From: Deltaproteobacteria bacterium | GTDB taxonomy: Bacteria; Desulfobacterota; GWC2-55-46; DRQE01 | Reading direction: 5' to 3' | DNA length: 64,000 bases | NCBI GenBank assembly: GCA_015492245.1 | Contig: WGFM01000033.1 | Span: 1-64,000 of the forward strand | Shown here: one piece after another, positions 16,123 through 27,315 of the stretch | How positions within the stretch are numbered: the first letter of the stretch is position 1 | How the letters are laid out: each line of letters begins with the position of its first letter | Notes under the pieces: generated by a model | What the model was told of the DNA's origin: nothing | What the model saw: the letters and a program-made list of their open reading frames with translations, nothing else | Databases searched by the model: none | Position numbers and translations under genes: made by a program

Positions 16123-16800
16123 TTAGTAAGAAACAAGCGGCATGAATACTATGTTGTCCTTCTTCTTTCTTTCGCTCAGGGTGCCCTCGTCGAGCTCGAA
16201 GACCCTGTCGCCAAGGTAGTGTATCTCTGCATAGTCATGCGAGACCATTATAGCGGGTATTTCCCATAGTCTCTGAATATCCTTGAGAAACTTTCTGAAC
16301 TTTGGCCTGAGCAGTTTGTCCACTGCACTCAGTGGTTCATCGAGCAGCAGTATGTCCGGTTTTCTCACCAGTGCCCTTGCCAGCGCCACCCTCTGGGCCT
16401 CTCCGCCCGAGAGTTTATCGGGGTAGCTTGACAGAAGGTGTGTGAGCTCCAGTTCTGTGGCAAGAAACTCTATGTGGTGAGTGAGCCTGTCTCTTTCCCA
16501 TCTTTTTAGGGGGAAGAGTATGTTCTGTTCTGCTGTAAGCCAGGGGAACAGCGCCGGTTTCTGAAAGACAAACCCTGCGTTTCTGCTCTCGGGATGGAGG
16601 AATGTGGATTCATCCTGGAGGACCCTTTCGTTCAGTGTCACCACTCCATGGTCAGCCCTTACAAGCCCTGCTACCATCTTCAAGAGCGTGGTCTTTCCGG
16701 CCCCGTTTGGTCCTGTAATCATTATGAAGCCTTGTTCTACCTCGAGCTCTACCTTCAGGGTGAATCTTTCGAGTCTTTTTGTGAGCCTTAACTGGAGCAT
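16123..16800 (-). CDS. modC: Molybdate ABC transporter ATPase, no TOBE domain
   Basis: 225 residues. Walker A is GPNGAGKTTLL, the signature is LSGGEAQRVALARAL, Walker B is DILLLDEPLSAVD, and the H-loop is MVSHDYAE. ModC powers molybdate uptake. Typical ModC carries one or two C-terminal Mop/TOBE domains that sense molybdate; this one stops soon after the ATPase domain. A free Mop protein is encoded next to modA, which may fill that role. Confidence 0.88.
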   Translation of the reverse strand: MLQLRLTKRLERFTLKVELEVEQGFIMITGPNGAGKTTLLKMVAGLVRADHGVVTLNERVLQDESTFLHPESRNAGFVFQKPALFPWLTAEQNILFPLKRWERDRLTHHIEFLATELELTHLLSSYPDKLSGGEAQRVALARALVRKPDILLLDEPLSAVDKLLRPKFRKFLKDIQRLWEIPAIMVSHDYAEIHYLGDRVFELDEGTLSERKKKDNIVFMPLVSY

Positions 16801-16814
16801 GGTTCATCCTCTCT

Positions 16815-17486
16815 TCATATCAGTATCCTCTCCCTTCGGTTAATATAATACACACAGGAGAGCACTGTAAAGGATATTGCAAGCAGTATGAGGGACATAA
16901 CCAGTGCCTCGGTGTAGTTAAGGGTTTCCACACTCTCGTATATCGAGATACTTGCCACCCTGGTAACCCCTGGTATGCTGCCACCCACCATGAGCACAAC
17001 CCCGAACTCACCAAGGGTATGGGCAAAGGCAAGCACAGAGCCTGTTATTATGCCTCTTCTTGAAGCAGGTATTATGACCCTGAAGAACACCCCTGTCCTG
17101 GAGCAACCAAGGGTTCGGCCTGCATCGATAAGGGTTCTGTCCACATGCTCGAAGGCATTCTGCATGGGCTGTACAGCAAAGGGAAGACTGTAGAGTATGC
17201 TTGCCACAACGAGCCCCTCGAAGGAGAATGCCAGAGGCTGGCCGAACATATCGGTGTAGAATCTTCCAAGGGGTGAGTGGTTGCCCATGGCAACGAGCAG
17301 AAAGAAACCCAGCACCGTTGGTGGCAACACTATGGGCAGACTCACTGTGGCCTCAACGAGGGTCTTGCCCCTGAACCTATGGTAGGCAAGAAGATAGGCA
17401 ACAGGAAGACCCACCACAAGCAGGCACACTGTGGTTACAAGTGCGAGCTTGAAGGATATGTAAAGGGGCATAAGGTCCAAAACCAT
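16815..17486 (-). CDS. modB: Molybdate ABC transporter permease
   Basis: 223 residues with about five or six membrane helices. The cytoplasmic EAA-type loop DAGRTLGCSRTGVFFRVIIP couples to ModC. PIVLPPTVLGFFLL and FAHTLGEFGVVLMVGG are typical of ModB. It follows modA after 87 nt, the largest gap in the operon, where a TATAAT-like box (17493-17498, minus strand) stands just before the start. Confidence 0.92.
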   Translation of the reverse strand: MVLDLMPLYISFKLALVTTVCLLVVGLPVAYLLAYHRFRGKTLVEATVSLPIVLPPTVLGFFLLVAMGNHSPLGRFYTDMFGQPLAFSFEGLVVASILYSLPFAVQPMQNAFEHVDRTLIDAGRTLGCSRTGVFFRVIIPASRRGIITGSVLAFAHTLGEFGVVLMVGGSIPGVTRVASISIYESVETLNYTEALVMSLILLAISFTVLSCVYYINRRERILI

Positions 17487-17573
17487 GACAATATTATACC
17501 ATTTCCAAGCGTATCAGACATTAATATCATATTCTGAAGTCTTTTTCATCAAAAAGAAGAAAAAGAAGGTGGT

Positions 17574-18305
17574 TCAGGGTTCCACAAGGTAGCCGTATTC
17601 TTCGAATATACGGCGTGCACTGTGGGACATCAGAAACTCAACAAACCTGCGTGCCTGTGGTGTGTCCGTCAGTGCTATGGCATCCTGCTCTATGGGGCTG
17701 TGGAGAGATGGGTCTATCTTAACCAGCCTTCCTTCCACACCGTATACCGCAGAGAGTGCCACTATCGAGGCATCTGCATTACCGGTAAGTGTAAAGCCCA
17801 GGGCCTGTGAGACATTCTCACCATAAAGGAGCTTGTGTTCAACCCCCTTAAGCAACCCTTTGTTCTTGAGCACCTCTATTGCCGCTCTTCCGTAGGGTGC
17901 GGTATCCGGATTGGCTATGGCAACAAGCCTTATGTGTGGAGATGCAAGTTCCTCTATGGAGCCAAGGGGCATGTCATTTCTTGTCCACACCACCAGCACT
18001 CCCCGTGCATAGGTAAAGCGGGTGCCCTTTATACCATGGCCCTTTTCTTCAAGAAGGCGGGGGCGTTCTCTATCGGCGGAAAGGAAGATGTGGTATGGTG
18101 CGCCGTTTATTATCTGTGCGTAGAGTTTTCCTGTAGAGCCACTTACAATGCGCACCCTCACGCCCTCAAGCTCCTGGTAGGTGCGGGCAAGCTCTTTCAT
18201 CACCTTGATGGCATTGCTTGCCGTGGCAACAAGAAGTTCTGCTGCATGGAGGGGGGTGAACAGGAAAAGGATAAGTATCAGGGAGGAGAGTGCTGCCCTT
18301 ATCAT
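17574..18305 (-). CDS. modA: Molybdate-binding periplasmic protein
   Basis: 243 residues with a signal peptide (about 1-21, a hydrophobic run of L, I and F ending LHAAEL). ASNAIKVMKELARTYQ, VSGSTGKLYAQIINGAPYHIFLSAD and FTYARGVLVVW are the ModA blocks that bind the oxyanion. It overlaps the Mop gene by 4 nt. Tungstate specificity cannot be excluded. Confidence 0.92.
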   Translation of the reverse strand: MIRAALSSLILILFLFTPLHAAELLVATASNAIKVMKELARTYQELEGVRVRIVSGSTGKLYAQIINGAPYHIFLSADRERPRLLEEKGHGIKGTRFTYARGVLVVWTRNDMPLGSIEELASPHIRLVAIANPDTAPYGRAAIEVLKNKGLLKGVEHKLLYGENVSQALGFTLTGNADASIVALSAVYGVEGRLVKIDPSLHSPIEQDAIALTDTPQARRFVEFLMSHSARRIFEEYGYLVEP

Positions 18306-18505
18306 TTTATGAAAGAGACCTCTGTTGCCTTTATAAGGGCCGTTACATGGTCTCCCACCTTGAGCTGCATCCTCTCCACACTGGTTGTGGTTATGACCCC
18401 TGCTATCTGGTGTTCACCCACCTGGATGACCACCTCGCTTACCACCTCACCCTTCTTGATTTCTATGATCTCTCCTGGTATCTGGTTTCTTCCTGACAGT
18501 TGCAT
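18302..18505 (-). CDS. mop: Single-domain molbindin (Mop)
   Basis: 67 residues, one Mop/TOBE domain: QLSGRNQIPGEIIEIKKGEV at the start, then VVIQVGEHQIAGVITTTSVERM and LKVGDHVTALIKATEVSF. Molbindins assemble as hexamers and bind molybdate or tungstate in the cytoplasm. Because modC in this operon lacks such a domain, Mop may buffer or sense the metal. Confidence 0.93.
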   Translation of the reverse strand: MQLSGRNQIPGEIIEIKKGEVVSEVVIQVGEHQIAGVITTTSVERMQLKVGDHVTALIKATEVSFIK

Positions 18506-18516
18506 CCTTAATGCGG

Positions 18517-19539
18517 TCAGCCTCCTATGTGTATCATAGATTTCTTTCTTCCCTCGGTGGAGAATGTGTACACCCCGGCCTCTGGCTTCATCTCTGTGGC
18601 CTTTCGTATGAGGGCTTCGAGCCCCTGTCGGTCTGCCCCGCCCCTTATGGCATCTCTCAGGGATACATCCATGTCAGCTGGAAGACAAAGATGAAGCCTG
18701 CCATCTGCAGTGAGGCGCAGTCTGTTGCAGCGCTCGCAGAATCGGTTGGAAAGGGGGGATATAAAGCCCACCCTGCCCCTGCCAGACCTCAAGGGCAGCA
18801 TATGTTCCGCACCACCTGGTTCTCCTCTTTCCTCTACCACCACGCGCTCCTTTATGTCCTCTCTTTCGAGCACCTCCTGGATCGGCATGTAGTGGCGTTT
18901 CCAGTCGAACCCGTCCCGCATGGGCATACACTCTATGAACCTCACACCCATGCCCCGCTCACTGGCAAAGTCTATGATACCTGCCAGCTCGTCCTCGTTT
19001 ATACCCCGCATGACCACCGTGTTGAGTTTGACAGGCACAAGCCCCTCCCTGAGGGCTGCCTCTATGCCCTCCAGTGCCAGTGAGAGTCTGCCCCCGCCTG
19101 TTATGAGGCGGAACTTTTCGGCATCAAGGGTGTCCATGCTTATATTGACCCTTTTGAGGCCCGCCTCTTTGAGCCTCCTGGCAAATCTTGGAAGAAGGGT
19201 GGCGTTGGTCGTAAGGGTGGTCTCCCTTATGCCCTCGATTGCGTTGACCATGCCCACAAGCTCTGCAATGCCCTTCCTTACAAGCGGCTCTCCACCGGTA
19301 AACCTTATCTTCTCGACCCCCATGGACGCCATGACGGTGATGATTTCTGTAAGCTCCGAAAAACTCAGAACCTGGTTTCGCTCCCTGTGTTTCTCCTGTG
19401 GGCGGCTACAGTAGTTGCAGCGGTGGTTACACCTGTCGGTTACAGATACACGAAGGTAGGTTATGGCTCTGCCAAATCTGTCAACAAGGGGCTTCATACA
19501 GGAAATCTTACCAGAAGATGGGGGACAATTCAATTCCAT
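18517..19539 (-). CDS. moaA: GTP 3',8-cyclase (radical SAM)
   Basis: 340 residues from the ATG at 19539, 5 nt after the upstream stop. A start at the Met at 19497 (MKPLVDRFGR) fits the family's usual N-terminus better, and neither has a clear ribosome site. The radical SAM cluster motif is CNHRCNYC, and the second C-terminal cluster is CERCNRLRLTADGRLHLC. The C-terminus ends in Gly-Gly as in most MoaA. It performs the first step of molybdenum cofactor synthesis. Confidence 0.95.
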   Translation of the reverse strand: MELNCPPSSGKISCMKPLVDRFGRAITYLRVSVTDRCNHRCNYCSRPQEKHRERNQVLSFSELTEIITVMASMGVEKIRFTGGEPLVRKGIAELVGMVNAIEGIRETTLTTNATLLPRFARRLKEAGLKRVNISMDTLDAEKFRLITGGGRLSLALEGIEAALREGLVPVKLNTVVMRGINEDELAGIIDFASERGMGVRFIECMPMRDGFDWKRHYMPIQEVLEREDIKERVVVEERGEPGGAEHMLPLRSGRGRVGFISPLSNRFCERCNRLRLTADGRLHLCLPADMDVSLRDAIRGGADRQGLEALIRKATEMKPEAGVYTFSTEGRKKSMIHIGG

Positions 19540-19544
19540 AAAGG

Positions 19545-21695
19545 CTATATGGTAAAGAGGTAGGTGAGTTTCAAGATGATGATTCTATCCACCCGGTCTT
19601 CTGTGCCTGTATGGTGGCGTTCGTTGTAGACTAAGTATATGTCGCTGTTCGGTCTGTACTCGTAGTTGAAGCGTATGTTGAAGGAGCGCTGGTCCATATC
19701 GTCGTTCCATTGCAGAAGTGCGTTAAGGAAGGCACGGGTGGTTATGGTGTATTCTATGGAGGTGGTTACAAGGTTTGCCGTAAAAGAGCCCTGGGGAAGG
19801 CTCACATCCTCACGGGTGAGGCCAGGGCTTATCTTGAGGTATCTTGCTGGCACCATGTTGAGCGAGCCTGTATAGGATGTTCTACTTCCCCCATAGTAGT
19901 CGCCCTTTTCCGCAACAATGATGCCAGAGAGCCTTCTTCTATCATCTGTAGAAAGGGCCAGGTATACCGAGGGGTTTGTATACCCCCCCCGGGGTATAAC
20001 TATGGAGGGTCTTATCTCGAAGTCGTAGTCCAGGCGGTCGAACTCCTTCTTGAATGCCAGCTCGAGGGTGTCTCCGCTGTGAAGGGTTACCGAAAGCCCT
20101 GTGTTCAGGTTTCTGCCCACAAGGCGTCCCTTCTGGTCGGACAGATACTTGAGGAGCACATAGGGCGCATACTCCCTTACAACAGAGCCTTCTGGTCTTA
20201 TGAAAAGATGGGTATAGGATGTGGTCTCCTTTATATCTGTTCGCCGGACAAAGCCCACCTCGGGGTTGAAGTTCTCTTCCACATCGAGATGGGACAGGCT
20301 CAAGAGCAGGCGGGGGTCATACCACATAAGCTTAATGTAGCCTGCCCCATCGTTGCCAGAGATACCCCTGCTGTAGGTCTTGACCAGGAAGGAGCTTACA
20401 TAGAGGTGGTCGAGGAAGACCAGCCTTGTATCCACACCGATGGTCCTGTTGAAGGAGCCATCCTGGGGCTCCTTGTTTATGGCAAGGATGCCCACCCTTG
20501 ACCTCGAGAGTATGTCTTTCTTGAGCCTTATGACCGTGTAGTTGGTCTGTGGCACAGAAGATGTCTCCTTGGTCTCTATATTGAGCAGTCCTATGCCGTA
20601 TGTGCCGAGCTTGCCAGTAAGCTTCACCCCTGCAAGTATGGGTATCTCCTTGCCACCAGAGAGCCCGATCCTTCTTGAGAAGAAGGGCTGAACCTTTGCC
20701 CTGAGACCGAACTCGAAGAAACCAGAGCCCTCGAGGAAGAACTCCCTTTTTTCAGGGAAGAAGAGGGGAAAACGGGTTATGTTTATGGAGAGCTCATCTG
20801 CCTCTACCTGTGCAAAGTCCGTATTGAGGGTGATGTCAAGGGTGAGGTGTGGTGTTATGGCATACTTTATGTCAATCCCCATGTCCTTTGTTGTCTCTGT
20901 TGTGTCGGAGCCTTCTGATGGCACTCTTTCGAGACCTGCGAGTATGTAGGGCTTTATCTCCATGTTTCTTCCCTGGCGTATGTCTTCAAGCCCTGCAAGG
21001 TGGCCAGCGAGAGAGAGTCGCCACATGGAGGCATCGAGCGGAAGGGGTGCCCAGTAGACCTCCTCGTTCTTTTTGCGTATGATACGGCGTAGCTGTAGCC
21101 CCCAGGTGGAAACCCTGTTGCTATCGAATCGCAGGGTGCTGAAGGGTATCTTCATCTCCACCTGCCAGCCCTCCAGGGTCATGCGGGAGGCAACCTGCCA
21201 CAGGCCATCCCAGTCCGTGTTCACCTCTCTGCCCTCGTCGAATACAACCGCATCGAGCCTTGCCCCGAGGGGGTTGGTCTCGAAGAAGAAACCATTGCGG
21301 TGGTCATGGTATGTATCTATAAGGACTGCGAAGGTGTCGTTGCGGTAGAGGGGGCCGTCTCTGCGCATCTCATCGGCTATTATCCCGGTGGGGTCTGAAT
21401 CGTAGAGGATGGCACCTATGTAGAGGTTCTCGCTGTCGTAAAGAACCCTTACAACAGTCTTCTCTGTGGCTGATCTTCCAGGGTAGGGCTCGCGCTGGGT
21501 GAAGCCGGTTGCATAAGGGGCGTCCTTCCATCCCTGTTCATCGAGCCTGCCATCGAGCACAATGTGGCCTGCTTCGACCCTCTCCGCCCTTAGCTCCGAG
21601 GATGCCTCCAGAGGCATGGGGTGAAGAAGAGAGGCCAGCAGCAGGACTACCACAGGAATAAGCACCATGTTATTTCTGTCTAAAGAGGAATCCAT
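19545..21695 (-). CDS. DUF5916 outer-membrane protein with CBM9-like domain
   Basis: 716 residues with a signal peptide (MVLIPVVVLLLASLLHPMPLEA, either from the first Met or the Met ten codons in). Residues about 35-240 form a CBM9-like beta domain (VLDGRLDEQGWKDA, RVLYDSENLYIGAILYDSDP, WQVEMKIPFSTLRF). The remainder is a long beta-rich domain with alternating strands and many Tyr/Arg, typical of the DUF5916 barrel. Family function is unsettled; a role in binding or taking up a substrate at the outer membrane is inferred. Its position 5 nt before moaA makes it the probable first gene of the molybdenum transcript, which is unusual. Confidence 0.8.
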   Translation of the reverse strand: MDSSLDRNNMVLIPVVVLLLASLLHPMPLEASSELRAERVEAGHIVLDGRLDEQGWKDAPYATGFTQREPYPGRSATEKTVVRVLYDSENLYIGAILYDSDPTGIIADEMRRDGPLYRNDTFAVLIDTYHDHRNGFFFETNPLGARLDAVVFDEGREVNTDWDGLWQVASRMTLEGWQVEMKIPFSTLRFDSNRVSTWGLQLRRIIRKKNEEVYWAPLPLDASMWRLSLAGHLAGLEDIRQGRNMEIKPYILAGLERVPSEGSDTTETTKDMGIDIKYAITPHLTLDITLNTDFAQVEADELSINITRFPLFFPEKREFFLEGSGFFEFGLRAKVQPFFSRRIGLSGGKEIPILAGVKLTGKLGTYGIGLLNIETKETSSVPQTNYTVIRLKKDILSRSRVGILAINKEPQDGSFNRTIGVDTRLVFLDHLYVSSFLVKTYSRGISGNDGAGYIKLMWYDPRLLLSLSHLDVEENFNPEVGFVRRTDIKETTSYTHLFIRPEGSVVREYAPYVLLKYLSDQKGRLVGRNLNTGLSVTLHSGDTLELAFKKEFDRLDYDFEIRPSIVIPRGGYTNPSVYLALSTDDRRRLSGIIVAEKGDYYGGSRTSYTGSLNMVPARYLKISPGLTREDVSLPQGSFTANLVTTSIEYTITTRAFLNALLQWNDDMDQRSFNIRFNYEYRPNSDIYLVYNERHHTGTEDRVDRIIILKLTYLFTI

Positions 21696-21736
21696 AAGAA
21701 AGCGTGCAGATAAAGGCGGAACAACAATAAAACCGG

Positions 21737-21838
21737 CAGAGGGGCTGCAACCCCTCTACACATGGATAGTCAAAAAAACAAAGGTCGGGGATACATGGTT
21801 ACTCTCTGCTTTGCCCCATTTCGGCCTTGTCGAAATGG
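21737..21838 (-). other. Leader region with two hairpins before the DUF5916-moaA operon
   Basis: The 326-nt stretch 21696-22021 holds no gene. On the minus strand the leader of the operon forms two hairpins: CCATTTCG/CGAAATGG (21816-21823 with 21831-21838) and AGAGGGG/CCCCTCT (21738-21744 with 21751-21757). The second is followed by GCCGGTTTTATTG, loosely like a weak terminator. They could regulate the operon or be inert repeats. I do not recognise a molybdenum-cofactor riboswitch. Confidence 0.4.
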
Positions 21839-21853
21839 CCAAGATGCTGGTAA

Positions 21854-21883
21854 ATTATAGATTATACCATCGAGGCATGTCAA
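21854..21883 (-). promoter_or_regulatory. Promoter of the DUF5916-moaA-mod-moa operon
   Basis: On the minus strand TTGACA (21878-21883), an 18-nt spacer, and TATAAT (21854-21859). It would give a leader of about 150 nt before the gene starting at 21695. Confidence 0.65.
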
Positions 21884-21957
21884 CGATTGTTTTCAACATG
21901 GGATAGTATTGCCACAGGGGTGGCGCCCTGTTACAACCTTGCACTTGAGAAACTGCC

Positions 21958-21986
21958 TTGACAAATCATTGCCTGTAAGTTATAGA
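21958..21986 (+). promoter_or_regulatory. Promoter of the cytochrome pair
   Basis: TTGACA at 21958-21963, a 17-nt spacer and TATAGA at 21981-21986, close to consensus. The dihaem cytochrome gene starts at 22022 with GAAGGG as ribosome site. Confidence 0.7.
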
Positions 21987-22021
21987 TTTTTAGATTTATG
22001 TTTTTTGGTGAAGGGTCAATT

Positions 22022-22699
22022 ATGTCAGGTGTGATTAAGACAGTTTCCCTTGCGGTATCTGTTCTTCTCTGTGTATTTCTTCTATCTGTCCCTGGTGCCA
22101 GTGGTGGGATGGCGGCGGAGGGTAGGAGGGTGTTTGTGGAAAGGGGGTGTGGAGAGTGCCACACAACCGAAAGACCTCTCAGAAGGCCCACATTTGAGGA
22201 GTTCCTCACGGAGAAGGGCCCTCCCCTGTGGTATGCAGGAAGCAAGTTCAGAAAGGGCTGGCTTAAGGAGTGGCTTACATCTCCGGAGCCTGTAAGACCC
22301 ATGGCCTACAACTCCCTTAAGGAGCGAAATCCCGATAACCATCCTGCCCTCGGCAGCAAGGAGGCAGAGGCAGTTGCAGAGTATCTGGCAACTCTCAAGG
22401 TAGAAGGGCTCAAAAGGGGTGTGGTAAGGCCAGAGAAGAATGTGAGGGGAAGGATAATATTTGAGAAGAAGCTGGGCTGCTACGGATGTCATCTTGTAAG
22501 GAAGGGCAGAAGGATTGTGGGTGGGCTCAGTGGACCAAGCCTCGTTGGTGCAGGCAGAAGGCTCGAGCCCGACTGGATATACGCCTTTCTGAAGGATAAA
22601 AACCTCTTCGTGCCATATACATCCATGCCTGTATATGTGGGTATCATAACCGACAGGGAGATGCGCATACTTTCAGGATATGTGGCTTCCATGGAATAG
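22022..22699 (+). CDS. Dihaem c-type cytochrome
   Basis: 225 residues from the ATG at 22022, chosen for its GAAGGG site; an ATG at 21998 is in frame. A signal peptide (about 1-28) leads to the periplasm. Two haem-binding motifs are visible, CGECH near residue 41 and CYGCH near residue 152, and Met residues late in the protein could be distal ligands. The first half is GRRVFVERGCGECHTTE and the second GRIIFEKKLGCYGCHLV, so it is a tandem of two cytochrome c domains. Likely electron carrier or partner of the next gene; the exact respiratory role is unknown. Confidence 0.85.
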   Translation: MSGVIKTVSLAVSVLLCVFLLSVPGASGGMAAEGRRVFVERGCGECHTTERPLRRPTFEEFLTEKGPPLWYAGSKFRKGWLKEWLTSPEPVRPMAYNSLKERNPDNHPALGSKEAEAVAEYLATLKVEGLKRGVVRPEKNVRGRIIFEKKLGCYGCHLVRKGRRIVGGLSGPSLVGAGRRLEPDWIYAFLKDKNLFVPYTSMPVYVGIITDREMRILSGYVASME

Positions 22700-23045
22700 A
22701 ATCATAGTGGCGTTGCTCCTGGCCTTTCTTTTCACAATCCCTGCATCGGCTCTTAGGGTAAAGGAGAACTATCTTTTCTACTGCGCACCGTGCCATGGCC
22801 TTGATGGTAGGGGAGAGGGGCCCAACGCGACACCCACACAACCTGTGACACCACGAAACCATCGCAACCCAAAAGAGATGGAGAAACTCTCGGACGAGGA
22901 CATAATAAATGTAATAAGGTTCGGGGGCAGGGCAACGGGTATATCAACACTCATGCCCCCTTACAGGAATACACTTACAGAAGAGGAGATTCTGGAGCTC
23001 AAGGACTACCTGAGAGAGCTTTGCCAGTGCAGTGGGCCAAGGTAA
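22680..23045 (+). CDS. Monohaem c-type cytochrome
   Basis: 121 residues; signal peptide (IIVALLLAFLFTIPASA), one haem motif CAPCH in YLFYCAPCHGLDGRGEGP, and a late Met in TLMPPYRNTLTEEE as likely sixth ligand. It overlaps the dihaem gene by 20 nt, so the two are translated together and probably work as an electron-transfer pair. Confidence 0.87.
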   Translation: MWLPWNRIIVALLLAFLFTIPASALRVKENYLFYCAPCHGLDGRGEGPNATPTQPVTPRNHRNPKEMEKLSDEDIINVIRFGGRATGISTLMPPYRNTLTEEEILELKDYLRELCQCSGPR

Positions 23046-23069
23046 ATTGCATAACCTATGAGAAATAAT

Positions 23070-23098
23070 TTGACAAGATATGGAAAAGATTAAATAAT
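23070..23098 (+). promoter_or_regulatory. Promoter of metK-ahcY
   Basis: TTGACA at 23070-23075, a 17-nt spacer and AATAAT at 23093-23098. The leader before metK is short (about 40 nt), too short for a SAM riboswitch. Confidence 0.5.
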
Positions 23099-23140
23099 AA
23101 AAAGCTCGAAAAGATAAACTAAACCTGATGGAGTAATGTT

Positions 23141-25592
<2,452 letters not shown>

Positions 25593-25598
25593 TGTGGC

Positions 25599-25628
25599 TT
25601 GAAGGAAAAGGCTTCCCTGTGTTATAAT
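25599..25628 (+). promoter_or_regulatory. Promoter of bamD
   Basis: TTGAAG at 25599-25604, an 18-nt spacer and TATAAT at 25623-25628, about 30 nt before the bamD start. Confidence 0.5.
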
Positions 25629-25656
25629 TGAAATCAATCTCAAACAGAGGGTATGT

Positions 25657-26418
25657 ATGAGAAGCATAAGGTCTTTTCTTGCACTTCTGTCAATAGTTCT
25701 GCTCAGTGCCTGTTCCACCACCAACACCCTTCAGGGAAGCCTGCCAGGGGCTGGGGAGCTATATACTAAAGGCATCTCAGCATACAACGAGGGGCTGTAC
25801 ACAGAGGGTGAAGAGTATCTGAGAAAGGTGCTCGAGGAATATCCGCTGAGCCCCTATTCAGTGGAGGCACAGCTCAAGCTTGCAGACATCTACTTCGTGC
25901 AGGAAAGATACGAGGAGGCCCAATCCTATTACACCACATTCTATACATTCCATCCCTCCCATCTCCGTGCTCCCTATGCACTGTTCCAGAAGGGGATGTG
26001 TCATCTGAGAGAGGTTGACACCATAGACAGGGATCAGACCCCCACAAGAAAGGCGCTCTTTGCGTTTCAGGATCTCATAACATACTATCCCGACAGCTTC
26101 TATGCCGAGAGGGCACGCACCATCACGGCATTCCTTGAAGAGAGGCTTGCAGAGAACGAGTTCTATGTGGGGATGTTCTACTACAGGAAGGGAGACTACA
26201 GGGGGGCCCTCATGAGGTTCAGAAAGATACTGGAGGATTATCCCCACACACATGTGGTTGAGAAGACCCTCTACCATGTTGGAGAGGTGTACATACACCT
26301 CGAGGAAGAAGAGCTTGCACAGCAGACATTCAGAACCCTTGTGGACAGGTTTCCCAACAGCCCCTATGTTAGCATAGCGAAGAACAGACTCAGGTCCCCT
26401 GTGGAAGGGGAGGAGTAA
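25657..26418 (+). CDS. bamD: Outer-membrane assembly lipoprotein BamD
   Basis: 253 residues. A lipoprotein signal ends in LLSAC, giving a lipidated Cys near residue 19. The rest is TPR-like helical repeats (LYTKGISAYNEGLYTEGEEY, PYSVEAQLKLADIYFVQERY, FYAERARTITAFLEERLAEN). BamD is the essential lipoprotein of the BAM complex that inserts barrels into the outer membrane. Length is close to the family norm. Confidence 0.88.
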   Translation: MRSIRSFLALLSIVLLSACSTTNTLQGSLPGAGELYTKGISAYNEGLYTEGEEYLRKVLEEYPLSPYSVEAQLKLADIYFVQERYEEAQSYYTTFYTFHPSHLRAPYALFQKGMCHLREVDTIDRDQTPTRKALFAFQDLITYYPDSFYAERARTITAFLEERLAENEFYVGMFYYRKGDYRGALMRFRKILEDYPHTHVVEKTLYHVGEVYIHLEEEELAQQTFRTLVDRFPNSPYVSIAKNRLRSPVEGEE

Positions 26419-26427
26419 GGAACTGGC

Positions 26428-27135
26428 ATGAAAGAAAGGTGGCAGGAGCTATACGAGATGGGCAAGCGTGCCTTCACTGAGAAGAACTACGAAGAGGCCC
26501 GCACCGTCTTCGAGAAGGTTGTGCGTGCCAAGGATGACTGCGCGGATGTATACAACATGCTGGGAATAATCTACTTTATAGACAATAGATACGACGAGGC
26601 CATAAGGGCCTTCAGGAAGGCCCTCGATATAAACCCCTTCTACATAGAGGCATCGTTGAATCTCTCCATAGTGTACAACGAAACAGGTGATTTCGAGAAG
26701 GCACAGCAGGCCTATGCCGCTGCCAAGGCATCAAGTGGAAGGAGCACCAGAACATACCTCGACCCCTATGTCAAGGGAAGGCTTGCCAACAAGCATGCAG
26801 AGATAGGGGACATATACCGTGAGCTTGGTCTATACTACGATGCCGCAAGGGAATACAACATGGCACTGGCCCTGAGGGCAGACCTGGTGGATGTAAAGAT
26901 GCGGCTCGGTATGGTATACAGAAACATGGGAGACCACAAGAAGTCTGTGGCTGAACTCAAGGAGGCGAAAGATCTGAATCCAAAGTTCCTTCCAGCAAGG
27001 ATACAGCTGGGGCTCACCTACTATGCCATGGGAGAGAAGGAGAAGGCACGGGATGAATGGGCCGAGGTGCTGAAATACAATCCAAACGACAGGCTCGTCA
27101 GGATGTATCTGAAGCTGGTAGGTGTTAAGAGCTGA
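26428..27135 (+). CDS. TPR-repeat protein
   Basis: 235 residues, soluble, no signal peptide, with about five TPR units (for example YNMLGIIYFIDNRYDEAIRA, IEASLNLSIVYNETGDFEKA, VKMRLGMVYRNMGDHKKSVA, ARIQLGLTYYAMGEKEKARD). TPRs mediate protein contacts. It follows bamD by 9 nt and is likely in the same operon. No enzymatic domain is visible, so the partner is unknown. Confidence 0.85.
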   Translation: MKERWQELYEMGKRAFTEKNYEEARTVFEKVVRAKDDCADVYNMLGIIYFIDNRYDEAIRAFRKALDINPFYIEASLNLSIVYNETGDFEKAQQAYAAAKASSGRSTRTYLDPYVKGRLANKHAEIGDIYRELGLYYDAAREYNMALALRADLVDVKMRLGMVYRNMGDHKKSVAELKEAKDLNPKFLPARIQLGLTYYAMGEKEKARDEWAEVLKYNPNDRLVRMYLKLVGVKS

Positions 27136-27238
27136 CTCCTGCCTGTAAAGACCACCCCGCTTGTAGAACAGCCACCATAGGGAAGATACCACACCAGATG
27201 AGCAGATACCTGCAAGAATCATACATCAACAGTTTCTC

Positions 27239-27267
27239 TTGACATATACCTGCATTTATAGTATTTC
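27239..27267 (+). promoter_or_regulatory. Candidate promoter of the repeat-peptide operon
   Basis: TTGACA at 27239-27244, a 17-nt spacer and TATTTC at 27262-27267. The -35 box is perfect and the -10 box weak, a pattern often seen where an activator is needed. Confidence 0.4.
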
Positions 27268-27315
27268 TATGATAGTTTAAACACATCATCGATTCTTTCA
27301 AATCAGAAACTTTCT

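Noticed and set aside
23046-23140. SAM riboswitch before metK
   Set aside because: The transcribed leader is only about 40 nt and lacks the conserved core.
25657-27135. BamD and the TPR gene as part of the peptide cassette
   Set aside because: They have their own promoter and a 437-nt gap with a new promoter separates them from the precursor; both fit envelope assembly.
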